Source: Bacteroidales bacterium (GTDB taxonomy: Bacteria; Bacteroidota; Bacteroidia; Bacteroidales; UBA932). Taken from it: a DNA stretch of 40,230 bases. Positions 1-8,053 of this stretch are shown here, one piece after another. Position 1 is the first letter of the stretch. Each line of letters begins with the position of its first letter. The stretch is taken from contig JAFYLU010000066.1 of the NCBI GenBank assembly GCA_017550025.1, positions 1 through 40,230 on the forward strand, given 5' to 3'. The position numbers were made by a program, and so were the translations under genes. Under the pieces are notes generated by a model. That model saw only the letters and a program-made list of their open reading frames with translations. It had not been told where the DNA came from and made no database searches.

Positions 1-933
1 AGAGATGATCTCATCACGCATAACCTGGAGGTGTGCGTAAGATGCATCGAGAGCTGCAATCTCCTCTGGTGTTCCCTCTACCTCACCGAAGTGTACGCCT
101 GTTGCGTCGATTGTAGTAGGCATAGCCATGAGAACGTTCTGATACTTCTCAGTGTTCACATAGCATCCTGCTGGCCAGTGGAACTCAGGACCACCCATAG
201 CTGCCTGGATCATGAGAACTGACTGGTAAGAAGGGCTCTGGAATGAAGAACGGCCACGAAGCTTGATGATGTTTGAACCACCCTGGATAGTAGCGTGCTT
301 GATCTCTGCCCACTTGTCCTCAGGAATGTTGTACTCTGCGAGTGGCTTGCCATCAACAGTGATCTTTGATGCAAATACAGCCATTGCCTCACCGTGACCA
401 CCATAAGTACGAGCGTTCTCAACCTTGTACTGTGGTACGCCGAGTTCCTTAGCGATTGCTGACTGGAGACGTGTAGAGTCGAGAGCTGCAAGTGAAGTAA
501 GCTGGCTTGGCTTGAGACCTGAACGGATGAGAGCTGTAAGAGCTGTCACGTCAGCTGGGTTGAAGATAACAACCACATGGTTTACATCAGGGCAATACTT
601 CTTGATGTTGTCACCGAATTCAGCAGCGATCTGGCAGTTACCCTTGAGAAGGTCCTCACGAGTCATACCCTCCTTACGAGGAGCTCCACCTGAAGAAATG
701 ATGTACTTTGCACCTGTGAAAGCAACCTCAGGATCAGTTGTCCATGTGATGTTGGCGCCCTCGAATGCACAGTGATACAATTCCTCTGCAACACCATTCA
801 CGCCTGGACCATAAATGTCATAAAGGCAGATGTTTGGAGTAAGGCCGAGCATAAGAGCAGTCTGAGCCATGTTTGATCCGATAGCGCCGCCGGCACCTAC
901 GATCACGAGCTTGTCGTTAGTCAAAAATTCCAT
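1..933 (-). CDS. mdh: malate dehydrogenase, C-terminus cut by window edge
   Basis: NAD-dependent malate/oxaloacetate interconversion in the cytoplasm. The frame is open for 311 codons from an ATG at 933 to the window edge with no stop. The dinucleotide-binding loop VGAGGAIGSN lies at residues 12-21. Substrate-binding arginines are plausible at R86, in TRED (R92) and in LDSTR (R155), and the catalytic His is in the GGHGE motif (H180). Bacteroidota enzymes of this family are usually about 310-335 residues, so only a short C-terminal tail should be missing. A good -7 element lies about 40 bases upstream. It is transcribed away from the phosphopantetheinyl transferase gene. Lactate dehydrogenase is the only close alternative; the overall pattern fits the Bacteroidota malate dehydrogenase better. 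Confidence 0.93.
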   Translation of the reverse strand, partial: MEFLTNDKLVIVGAGGAIGSNMAQTALMLGLTPNICLYDIYGPGVNGVAEELYHCAFEGANITWTTDPEVAFTGAKYIISSGGAPRKEGMTREDLLKGNCQIAAEFGDNIKKYCPDVNHVVVIFNPADVTALTALIRSGLKPSQLTSLAALDSTRLQSAIAKELGVPQYKVENARTYGGHGEAMAVFASKITVDGKPLAEYNIPEDKWAEIKHATIQGGSNIIKLRGRSSFQSPSYQSVLMIQAAMGGPEFHWPAGCYVNTEKYQNVLMAMPTTIDATGVHFGEVEGTPEEIAALDASYAHLQVMRDEIIS

Positions 934-972
934 AATAATTCTATAATGTTAACATTAAGTTTCAAATCTTGG

Positions 973-980
973 CAAATATA
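973..980 (-). promoter_or_regulatory. -7 promoter element for mdh
   Basis: On the minus strand this reads TATATTTG, an exact match to the Bacteroidota -7 consensus TAnnTTTG. It would give a 5' leader of about 30 bases before the mdh ATG at 933. No clear -33 TTTG is visible. Confidence 0.6.
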
Positions 981-1134
981 ATAAATATAACGGTATTTCC
1001 GCCTAAAAATGCAACTCTTTTAAGGTCACCGGAAAACGGAGATTTTCGCAGCAAGGAGTCACGGGACCAATGGATTTTGAAGATGATATCCGCAGTGCTG
1101 ATAATTTTAATTTTCAGATATCAAAAGTCTTTAT

Positions 1135-1142
1135 TATCTTTG
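1135..1142 (+). promoter_or_regulatory. -7 promoter element upstream of the PPTase gene
   Basis: TATCTTTG matches the Bacteroidota -7 consensus exactly, with a T-rich stretch (ATTTTAATTTTC) in the -33 region. Transcription would start near 1149 and give a leader of about 230 bases before the PPTase start. That leader contains the small open frame at 1208-1363. Confidence 0.55.
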
Positions 1143-1207
1143 CGCCCTAATTATTAGATATTTAGACAGTGGAACCTCCCAGTCCTATAGTTAAAGATCA
1201 GAATATT

Positions 1208-1363
1208 ATGGCGGATCAGAAGTCTGACGATCCGTTGTCCAACAACATTTATATGATTATGGGCGATGCCTCCGGCGATAGTCAGGAGGGTTTTTCTGTG
1301 TGTGCATGGTCTGCACGCACAGGTCTGTCGTATATAGGCACACCGAGCTCCACAGCTTCATAA
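1208..1363 (+). CDS. possible small protein in the PPTase leader
   Basis: A 51-codon frame starts at an ATG 66 bases downstream of a good promoter element and ends 16 bases before the PPTase start, so it would be the first gene of a two-gene transcript. An in-frame ATG at 1169 would extend it by 13 codons. The predicted peptide is hydrophilic, has no signal peptide or membrane segment, and matches no family I recognise. It may be a genuine small protein, a leader peptide, or untranslated leader. The evidence is only position and an open frame. Confidence 0.3.
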   Translation: MADQKSDDPLSNNIYMIMGDASGDSQEGFSVCAWSARTGLSYIGTPSSTAS

Positions 1364-1379
1364 GAACATTTAACAATAT

Positions 1380-2015
1380 ATGGCACTATATTTAAGAAAG
1401 AAACTTGAAAACAAGGCGGAGATCGCCGTATGGCAGGTGACGGAAACAGAGGATGAGCTACGCAGCCTCGTATCCGTACCAACAGATGAACTTGAAGAAA
1501 TCCTGCTTTTCAGAAATGAAAGCCACAGAAAGCAGAAGCTTGCTGTAAGGGCCTTGCTGAACGAGGTGTTCGAGGAGAAGATGTATCTCAATCACCACGA
1601 CAATGGCAAGCCATACCTTGAAAACTGCGTAACAAACATCAGCATCACTCACACCGACAAGTATGTCGCAATCATCATCAGCGACTATGACGAGCTCGGA
1701 ATCGACATCGAGTCTCTCGACAGAGACTTCTCCGTTGTGGAGAAGAAGGCTCTTTCTGAAGACGAGATCGAAGATCTGAACGACGACAAGAAGAACGAGC
1801 AGCTCGCTATCTACTGGTGTGCAAAAGAGGCTATTTTCAAGAGAATGTCACAGAACCGCGTTGATTTCGCGGAGCAGATAGAAGTGGAGAAGTTCAATGT
1901 CCGCAAGGAAGGCGAACTTGAGGCCACATTCATCCACAAGGATGAGCACGAAGAGGATTTTGAACTCGAATACATGATTTTTGACCGTCATGTGCTCGTA
2001 TGGCTTGCAGAGTAA
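1380..2015 (+). CDS. Sfp-type 4'-phosphopantetheinyl transferase
   Basis: Transfers the phosphopantetheine arm from CoA to a conserved serine of carrier proteins. The 211-residue product carries both superfamily signatures: the Mg-binding GIDIE motif (residues 107-111, Asp109 and Glu111) after the NISITHT strand (86-92), and WCAKEA (146-151, Glu150). Length and motif spacing fit the Sfp/Gsp branch better than the shorter AcpS branch. Nothing next to it identifies the carrier protein served; no polyketide or peptide synthase genes are visible. The gene is followed at once by a strong terminator, so it is expressed alone or with the small frame upstream. Confidence 0.88.
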   Translation: MALYLRKKLENKAEIAVWQVTETEDELRSLVSVPTDELEEILLFRNESHRKQKLAVRALLNEVFEEKMYLNHHDNGKPYLENCVTNISITHTDKYVAIIISDYDELGIDIESLDRDFSVVEKKALSEDEIEDLNDDKKNEQLAIYWCAKEAIFKRMSQNRVDFAEQIEVEKFNVRKEGELEATFIHKDEHEEDFELEYMIFDRHVLVWLAE

Positions 2016-2038
2016 GCTTCGGGTACATGTAAAACTGA

Positions 2039-2078
2039 ATCGGGCGGAAAAGTTTGAACTTTTCCGCCCGATCTTTTT
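2039..2078. terminator. strong, probably bidirectional terminator
   Basis: A perfect 16-bp inverted repeat (arms 2039-2054 and 2057-2072) is followed on the plus strand by CTTTTT and on the minus strand by a short T run. It sits between the convergent PPTase gene and the last gene of the glycan locus and would end both transcripts. Confidence 0.9.
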
Positions 2079-2108
2079 ATAACAAGAGGTATAAATACTG
2101 CTGAAAGA

Positions 2109-3116
2109 TTATTTCCACTGGACATCTCCTACCCATGTGAAATCATAAACCTTCTCATCCTCTCTTGTCATATTGACAATGATCTTATGCTGGCCGCTGC
2201 CTGCATCCTCCACCTTCACAGTACCGCCTGTAAACATAATACGAGTTCCTGAAAGGAGAGTCGAATATGAATAAGAATGAGCTACCTTACCCGGTTCAGA
2301 TTTGTTTGAATACACATATTCTCCGAAAGCTGATGTTGAACCATCATGGAAATAGCAATCGAGCTTGATGACATTGATATCAGAATTCTTGAGATAGATG
2401 TCATACAGAATATCTGTTCCATAATTTTTAGCGTCAACTCTCTTTACCTCTACATTCACAACCTCAGCACCTGCGATAGAGAATTCGAGATCCTTTGCGC
2501 GGTATGCCTTGTCACCCTTTGTCGCAACTGCAGCAACAAAATAATCTCCCTTTTCAGGAGTGAGGGTGTGACTTGTAGCTTCAGTAGCTGACACTGACTC
2601 ACCGTTTGCTATGATATCCTCGTTAGTAGCAGTCTCTCCCTTCACATACATCTTATAATATACTGCATCTGCATTTGTTGGCGTAAGCGTAAACACAAAA
2701 GACTTGTGTGTTGTTGCACTGGATGTCAATACAAGATGAAGCGACTGCTCAGCAGTAGTCATTGAGAGTGTCTCTGATACAATATTATCAGCCTCGTCCA
2801 TTGCTGCTACAACAATAGTATATGCAGCCTCAAAGTCAAGGCTATAGACAGTTATTGAAGAAGTCTGGCCTACAGTAACAGCTTTACCCTTCTCAAGTAC
2901 TGTTGCTGGCTCTGGTGTTGCAGATGAAGCAGGCACACACATATAAGCGGCAGCGATTGCATCATTTACTGTAACATCGAAGGTGAGTGTATTCTCAATC
3001 ACCTCACCTGGTGCAAGAGTAATGTTCGGAATCTTACCCTTTCCACCACCCTCCAATCCTTCGCAAGCTGCAAGGCAGAGAAGGGCAGAAAAAACAAAAA
3101 GGATTCTTTTGATCAT
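2109..3116 (-). CDS. surface lipoprotein with FN3-like repeats, last gene of glycan locus
   Basis: Predicted lipoprotein of 335 residues. I place the start at the ATG at 3116 because the product then begins with a normal signal peptide and lipobox (LAAC, Cys18); the longer frame from 3146 runs through the terminator-like hairpin at 3136-3157. After the Cys comes a Gly/Glu-rich tether. Residues of about 35-130 and 135-225 form two repeats resembling the FN3-like modules of Bacteroidota surface proteins (a short strand, an Ala-rich AAAY segment, then an AAYTIVVAAMD-like strand and a TT terminus). The C-terminal third is also beta-rich, with no catalytic motif. No substrate can be assigned. Its place behind SusC/D and GH18 suggests a surface glycan-binding or cell-surface accessory role. 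Confidence 0.75.
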   Translation of the reverse strand: MIKRILFVFSALLCLAACEGLEGGGKGKIPNITLAPGEVIENTLTFDVTVNDAIAAAYMCVPASSATPEPATVLEKGKAVTVGQTSSITVYSLDFEAAYTIVVAAMDEADNIVSETLSMTTAEQSLHLVLTSSATTHKSFVFTLTPTNADAVYYKMYVKGETATNEDIIANGESVSATEATSHTLTPEKGDYFVAAVATKGDKAYRAKDLEFSIAGAEVVNVEVKRVDAKNYGTDILYDIYLKNSDINVIKLDCYFHDGSTSAFGEYVYSNKSEPGKVAHSYSYSTLLSGTRIMFTGGTVKVEDAGSGQHKIIVNMTREDEKVYDFTWVGDVQWK

Positions 3117-3131
3117 AATCAGTACATTTTT

Positions 3132-3157
3132 AAAAGAGGCGGACATTTGCCCGCCTC
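3132..3157 (-). terminator. hairpin between the last two genes of the glycan locus
   Basis: Perfect 7-bp GC-rich arms (3136-3142 and 3151-3157) are followed on the minus strand by TTTT then a run of A. It lies in the 63-base gap between two co-oriented genes and may partly end transcription before the last lipoprotein gene, lowering its expression relative to the genes upstream. Confidence 0.55.
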
Positions 3158-3179
3158 CATTATTTAATGCGTCGTATTA

Positions 3180-4145
3180 CTACTTCTTAACGTAGATTTC
3201 TACCTCAGAAATCCATGGCTTGTAAGAAGACGAATACTGGTAACCGCTTGTATTCATTCTCACATAACGCACGTTCTTTGGACCGAACCAGGTGATGTAG
3301 TAGTCATATGCTGAATAGAGCTCATATGTACCAGCATCGAAGTATGTCTGGCCATCAGCACTCATCTCAACAGTGACATTCTTGAACATATAGTACCAGT
3401 AGTCATAGTAAGGTCTGAAACGGATATCAGTAAGCTGAATCTGAGCACCGAGGTCGATGAAGAGCTCAACACCTGTACCGAAGTATACGTCAGTGCCTGT
3501 GCTGCCGTCCTTAAGACTTGGTTCCTCAACTCCGTCAACCTTGAAGATTACGTTTGTACGATCATATAACTGACCGATAGGCTCCTCAGTCTGCTCCGCA
3601 GTCTTGATCTGCAGCTTGTAATAAAGGTAGATTGAGTTAGTCTCACTCATTGTACCACCGTCAGAAACGCTTGTCATAGTGATAGGAACGAGGAACTCAG
3701 CAGCCTCAGTGAAAGTAACGAAGTACTCCTTAAGAGCAGCCTCATTGTATGTAATCTTAAGAGTATCAGAAGAAACATACTTTCCAGCCTCGACTGTAAG
3801 AGTATTGCTTACGAGAGATACATTCTCAAGAAGGATGCAGTTTGTTCCGTTTGCCTTATTGTAAGCCTCGATAAGATTCTCATCAATAGCGAAAGTAGTA
3901 TTGATGTTCTTTGGAGCAGGCTTAGTACATTGTACATAAGTAAGAACAGTATCCTGTGTTGAGAACATAGCTACAAGCTCTCCAGCATCAGTACAAGTGA
4001 TTACCTTAGTAGGTACATTCTTTGGACGAAGGTATGTCCAGTTCACTGAATATGGATCTACCGGACCCTCTACCTTCTCTGCGCAGGCAGTGAACATTGA
4101 CACTGCTGCAAGAGCGATCATAAATGATTTAAAAATATTTTTCAT
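3180..4145 (-). CDS. DUF1735 / F5/8 type C surface glycan-binding lipoprotein
   Basis: A 321-residue lipoprotein (lipobox ending at Cys21). Residues of about 30-180 have the DUF1735 (BT_3987-type N-terminal domain) pattern, with alternating strands, a YNKANGT-like segment and a PITMTSVSDG-like segment. Residues of about 205-320 form a galactose-binding, F5/8 type C-like beta sandwich, seen in the VELFIDLGAQIQLTDIRFRP and NVRYVRMNTS strands and rich in Tyr and Trp that could stack on sugars. There is no catalytic motif. The role of surface glycan-binding protein is inferred from the domains and from its place after GH18 and the DUF1735-LamG gene. Confidence 0.82.
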   Translation of the reverse strand: MKNIFKSFMIALAAVSMFTACAEKVEGPVDPYSVNWTYLRPKNVPTKVITCTDAGELVAMFSTQDTVLTYVQCTKPAPKNINTTFAIDENLIEAYNKANGTNCILLENVSLVSNTLTVEAGKYVSSDTLKITYNEAALKEYFVTFTEAAEFLVPITMTSVSDGGTMSETNSIYLYYKLQIKTAEQTEEPIGQLYDRTNVIFKVDGVEEPSLKDGSTGTDVYFGTGVELFIDLGAQIQLTDIRFRPYYDYWYYMFKNVTVEMSADGQTYFDAGTYELYSAYDYYITWFGPKNVRYVRMNTSGYQYSSSYKPWISEVEIYVKK

Positions 4146-4160
4146 AAGAGTCTTTCAGAT

Positions 4161-5354
4161 TTAGAATGCATATTCAGTCCAAGCAACAGCCTGAGTTCCG
4201 ATACCGTTACCACCAGCACTTGTGAGGTTACCGATGTTACAGTCATGGCCGTTTCCAGTCACGTCGTTAAGCTTTGTTGCACCAGGACCCTCGCTCATAG
4301 GGAGATACATGATGAGATCAGGGTTAGAATACTCAACCTCTGAACGCATGTTCTTCTGGATCTGAGCGGCAGTACGGGTAGTCTTCCAAAGACGAACCTG
4401 ACACATCTCTGCCTGATTAGGGAAGTAGCTGTTTGAAGAACACATCTGGAATCTGTCGATGTTCATAGGACGACCAGCACCTGTGCTAAGCTCAGCAACC
4501 ATCTGACCATCCTTGTACATGATAGACTTACCAGTGTTTCCATCGTAAGAGATAGCGAAGTGATACCACTGACCATGGTTGAGAGCGTTACCCTGCGTAG
4601 GGTTACCAGTATCAAACTGTGAACCCATGGTCTTGATCTGGAGGAAGCGGTTATCATATCCTGATGAACCGGAATAGATAAGGTCACCGAAACGGATATA
4701 AAGCTCGCAATCCTGTCCACCAGAGTTGATGATAGCCTGGTTGTTGATGTTTAGAGAGCTCATCTTAACCCACCACTCAAGAGTGTAGTTCATGAGTGAA
4801 TATCCCCAAGCCTCTTCTACTGGTGCGCACTGCATAGCGCAAGCACGGCTGAAAGTAGGTACAAGCTGCTTGAGCGGTTTCATGAGCTGGATGATATACT
4901 GCGAAGAAGCCTCAGCTACAGGGATGCTTCCCTTTGAAGTAATCTTGAAAGATAGTGCATACTGAGCACCCATGGTCTCAAAGCTCTTCACGTTGATAGT
5001 AACAGGGTCAGAGCTGATTGAACCAGCAGGGATCACTGCAAGTGCAGGAGCCTCGATGTTCTCTGCTGCAACATGGTTGAAGCTTGCCTGATAGCTCTCG
5101 TTGTAGTTCTTAAGGATAGACTCATCGATCGTAATAGCAACCTTGATATCTTCTTCAGCCTTCTGTGCAAGACGAACTGTGAAGCTTACCTTGGTATCCT
5201 CACCAGCGTCTGCCATGTTAACAACGCCCAATCTTCCATTGGCTGCATCGCTGATATAGACGAGGTTATCGATAGTCGGGAGTGCGGCATCCTGACAGCT
5301 GAAAAGTGCTGCAGAAAGGAGACCGAGTGCGAATATCTTTATTGTCTTTTTCAT
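4161..5354 (-). CDS. DUF1735 / LamG surface glycan-binding lipoprotein
   Basis: A 397-residue lipoprotein (lipobox FSC, Cys20). The N-terminal half (about 30-165) is a DUF1735-like domain. The C-terminal part (about 180-385) is a concanavalin-like LamG_3 fold, with the typical TLEWWVKM strand, the WYHFAISYDG strand, and the VRLWKTTRTAAQIQKNM segment near the end. Genes of this type sit beside GH18 endo-N-acetylglucosaminidases in Bacteroides N-glycan loci and bind glycan at the cell surface; here it lies directly after the GH18 gene with a 9-base gap. No enzymatic residues are apparent. Confidence 0.84.
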   Translation of the reverse strand: MKKTIKIFALGLLSAALFSCQDAALPTIDNLVYISDAANGRLGVVNMADAGEDTKVSFTVRLAQKAEEDIKVAITIDESILKNYNESYQASFNHVAAENIEAPALAVIPAGSISSDPVTINVKSFETMGAQYALSFKITSKGSIPVAEASSQYIIQLMKPLKQLVPTFSRACAMQCAPVEEAWGYSLMNYTLEWWVKMSSLNINNQAIINSGGQDCELYIRFGDLIYSGSSGYDNRFLQIKTMGSQFDTGNPTQGNALNHGQWYHFAISYDGNTGKSIMYKDGQMVAELSTGAGRPMNIDRFQMCSSNSYFPNQAEMCQVRLWKTTRTAAQIQKNMRSEVEYSNPDLIMYLPMSEGPGATKLNDVTGNGHDCNIGNLTSAGGNGIGTQAVAWTEYAF

Positions 5355-5363
5355 TGTGTTTCG

Positions 5364-6464
5364 TTATTTAAGGATTGGTGGATTGAGTGTTGCAATACCC
5401 TTTCTTACAGTTGGATACTCAACTCCTGGCATTACTGAATTGTCATCCGGATAGTCATACTCGATGTGGTATGCACCGATTCCGGCGAAATCAAGACCGA
5501 ATGAAGGCACCCAAGTAGCCTGCTCGAGGAAGTAGTGCTTGTCAACGGCACGCTCGAATGTTGCAGTTGGGATTGACTTCTTGAATACAGTCTCGAACAT
5601 CTCAGGATTGTGAGCTCTTACTGAAGAACCGCTTGAGTAGAAGAAGCTCTCGAGGCCGCTGTGACCAAGCTCATAAGTCTGCCAGATCATATACTGAACA
5701 TCTCTGAGGACATCGTCAGCAACCATGTCATAGTAGCTGAGCCAGCCTGTACCACCAGGGATGTCGATATTGAGGTGATGACCATCCTTTGCAAACTCTC
5801 TGATGAGGGTACGGAAGAATGTGTTGATAAGGCTTGTGTCAGAACCTGTACAAAGGTCACCGAGTGCCTCCATATCGTAGTCATAACCGTCGATATCGTA
5901 CTTGCGGCAAGTGTCAGCAAGAGCCATAGCAAATCTCTCAGTTGCTGCGAGTTTTGACTCACGGCTGCCATCCTCGAAGCCCCAGAACTTAGCTCTCCAC
6001 TGGTCATCAGTGAGACCGCTCTCCTCCTTTGTAAGGATAGTGCCGTCCTCAAGCTTCATATAATTGTCAGTAAGACCTTCACCGATGTTACGTGCAGTCC
6101 AGCAGAGGTAAGCCCTGCCACCACGTGCCTGGAATGCCTTGAGATCCTTCTGCTGTCCCTCTGTGAGGTTACCGTAGCAGAGCCAGAGGCTGACGAAGTC
6201 AACGCTATCTGGAAGACCCATGAGCTGATACTGCATAGATCCGCCCTCACCGGCCCAGTTACCGAACCAACCGAACATCACCTTGTGAGGTGAACCCTGG
6301 TAGTCACCAAGGTTGTCTGCATATGCCTCAGACGGACCCTTGTAGAAATCCTCTGCCTCAGGCTGGGTCCACTTTGAGCAAGATGTACCCAAGATACCGA
6401 ACGTGAAGAAAAGTCCAAGTACGGCACCGAACAATATATTCTTAGTATTTTTCATATTCTTCAT
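5364..6464 (-). CDS. GH18 lipoprotein, probable endo-beta-N-acetylglucosaminidase
   Basis: A 366-residue lipoprotein (lipobox GTSC, Cys29) with a GH18 TIM barrel. The catalytic signature DGxDxDxE is complete as DGYDYDME at residues 192-199, so Glu199 should be the acid and Asp197 the residue assisting the substrate N-acetyl group. Single-domain bacterial GH18 enzymes of this size in SusC/D loci with DUF1735 partners commonly cleave the chitobiose core of N-glycans (EndoF1/EndoBT type); that specificity is inferred from context. Chitinase activity is less likely because no chitin-binding module is present. A binding-only GH18 is possible but disfavoured by the intact motif. It lies 9 bases after the SusD gene stop and is exported to the outer membrane. 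Confidence 0.85.
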   Translation of the reverse strand: MKNMKNTKNILFGAVLGLFFTFGILGTSCSKWTQPEAEDFYKGPSEAYADNLGDYQGSPHKVMFGWFGNWAGEGGSMQYQLMGLPDSVDFVSLWLCYGNLTEGQQKDLKAFQARGGRAYLCWTARNIGEGLTDNYMKLEDGTILTKEESGLTDDQWRAKFWGFEDGSRESKLAATERFAMALADTCRKYDIDGYDYDMEALGDLCTGSDTSLINTFFRTLIREFAKDGHHLNIDIPGGTGWLSYYDMVADDVLRDVQYMIWQTYELGHSGLESFFYSSGSSVRAHNPEMFETVFKKSIPTATFERAVDKHYFLEQATWVPSFGLDFAGIGAYHIEYDYPDDNSVMPGVEYPTVRKGIATLNPPILK

Positions 6465-6473
6465 GCTGGATTA

Positions 6474-8042
6474 TTAGTTTTTCTTTGCCCACCAGAGATC
6501 TGTAGCACCTGTATCCTGGCCACCGAGGTAGCTTGCAACAGCTGCTCTTACGTTAGCCTCGTTGGTGTTGTACTCCTTCTCTGAATAAGGAATTCTTCTC
6601 ATACCTCTGTCAGATGATACTCCGTCTGTGTTAAGATTATTAACAACAGGGAACATCTTAGGATAGCCTGTACGACGGTAGTCACCCCATGGCTCCCAAC
6701 CGTTAGGGAATGAAGCGATCCACTTCTGAACGAGAATTCTCTCGAGATTCTCTGCATTGCTTGCAGACTCATCATACTTAGGAGTTACCGATGAAACTGC
6801 AGTTGCATTTCTTGAGCTGTTGTATGGATCAGTGTAATCAGCAGGAACAGCCTCGCTTGAAAGGTAGTCACCAAGTGACACGCCACGCTCCTCCATTGAT
6901 ACAGCAACACCCTGCTCATAGAGATCCTTTGCAGAACCACCCATGTTCCATCCCTTGAGAGCACCCTCTGCACGGAGGAAGTAAGACTCTGCTGCAGACA
7001 TTACGAGGAGAGGATCGTTCTCCTTGATTGCTGTAGATGAGAATGACTGATATGTAGAGAATGTACCGCTTGAGTGGTTGTAACCGTTACGAACACCTAC
7101 AATACCCATTCCCTCTTCATATGAACCAGCCTTTGCATATACCGCAAGACGTGGGTCATTGTAACCGCCGAGGTATGAAGAAACGTTAGCGCTGAGACGG
7201 AACTCACCACCGTTCCAAGTAACCTCTGCACGATAGTATGGGTTCATACCGTCGTTGAATGTGCTCCAAGCAGCCTCACCCTTTGATGTTACAACACCGA
7301 AAGGTGCATTTACAGCCTCTTCAGCATACTGCTGAGCCTCTGTAGGCTTAACATTGCTGATACGCATTGCCATACGAAGCTTGAGAGTGTTTGCGAACTT
7401 AACCCACTTTGTGAAGTCAGCACCGTATACATAGTCGAAGTTTGCAAGTGAAGACATGTCCTCACCAGAAAGAACGGCAGCTGTAAGGTCAGTGATACCA
7501 GCGTTGAGGTCTGCAAACAATGCATCGAAGAGAGCCTCCTCCGAATCATACTCAACTGCGAGTTCCTGTCCGTCAACCTTTGTATAAGCGATCGGGCCAT
7601 ACATACCGTTAAGGAGATATGCACCGTAAACCTTCATGATTCTTGCCCATGCATAAGCAGGACCCTGTGCCTTTGTAATCTCAACGATATTAACGAAAGG
7701 AGTAAAGATCTGTGGGAACATTGTATCGAATGGATAACCTACCCAACCCATTCTTGGATTAAGAGTATAGAAGTTTCCACCATTTCCCCAAGGGTTGATA
7801 CATGCGATGTATCCGCCGTACTCTGAGCTGATCATCTGGTCGATCATCTGAGAGTTGTTCTGCTGTCCCTGCACAAGCATCTGCTGCATGTTCTGAAGGT
7901 ACTGTCCCAACAGGGCGTCACCCATCTGCTCTGCAGTAGGATCGAACGGACTCTTGTTGTATTCCTCGAACTTTCCGGTACAGCCGGCCAGCACAGATGC
8001 CATCAGGCAAGAAGCAGCGATAAATTTAAATATCTTTTTCAT
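6474..8042 (-). CDS. SusD/RagB-family outer-membrane nutrient-binding lipoprotein
   Basis: A 522-residue lipoprotein (lipobox LAGC, Cys21) that forms the lid of the SusC transporter and binds the oligosaccharide to be imported. Family features include the N-terminal FEEYNKSPFDP segment after the lipid anchor, the TPR-like helical region with AWARIMKVYGAYLL, the FTKWVKFANTLKLRMAMRIS helix, and the AESYFLRAEGALKGW and ASFPNGWEPWGDYRRTGYP segments near the C-terminus. It belongs to the SusD-like group usually paired with N-glycan or short-oligosaccharide SusC proteins. It lies 11 bases downstream of the susC stop. Confidence 0.95.
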   Translation of the reverse strand: MKKIFKFIAASCLMASVLAGCTGKFEEYNKSPFDPTAEQMGDALLGQYLQNMQQMLVQGQQNNSQMIDQMISSEYGGYIACINPWGNGGNFYTLNPRMGWVGYPFDTMFPQIFTPFVNIVEITKAQGPAYAWARIMKVYGAYLLNGMYGPIAYTKVDGQELAVEYDSEEALFDALFADLNAGITDLTAAVLSGEDMSSLANFDYVYGADFTKWVKFANTLKLRMAMRISNVKPTEAQQYAEEAVNAPFGVVTSKGEAAWSTFNDGMNPYYRAEVTWNGGEFRLSANVSSYLGGYNDPRLAVYAKAGSYEEGMGIVGVRNGYNHSSGTFSTYQSFSSTAIKENDPLLVMSAAESYFLRAEGALKGWNMGGSAKDLYEQGVAVSMEERGVSLGDYLSSEAVPADYTDPYNSSRNATAVSSVTPKYDESASNAENLERILVQKWIASFPNGWEPWGDYRRTGYPKMFPVVNNLNTDGVSSDRGMRRIPYSEKEYNTNEANVRAAVASYLGGQDTGATDLWWAKKN

Positions 8043-8053
8043 TGTCTATTGGC

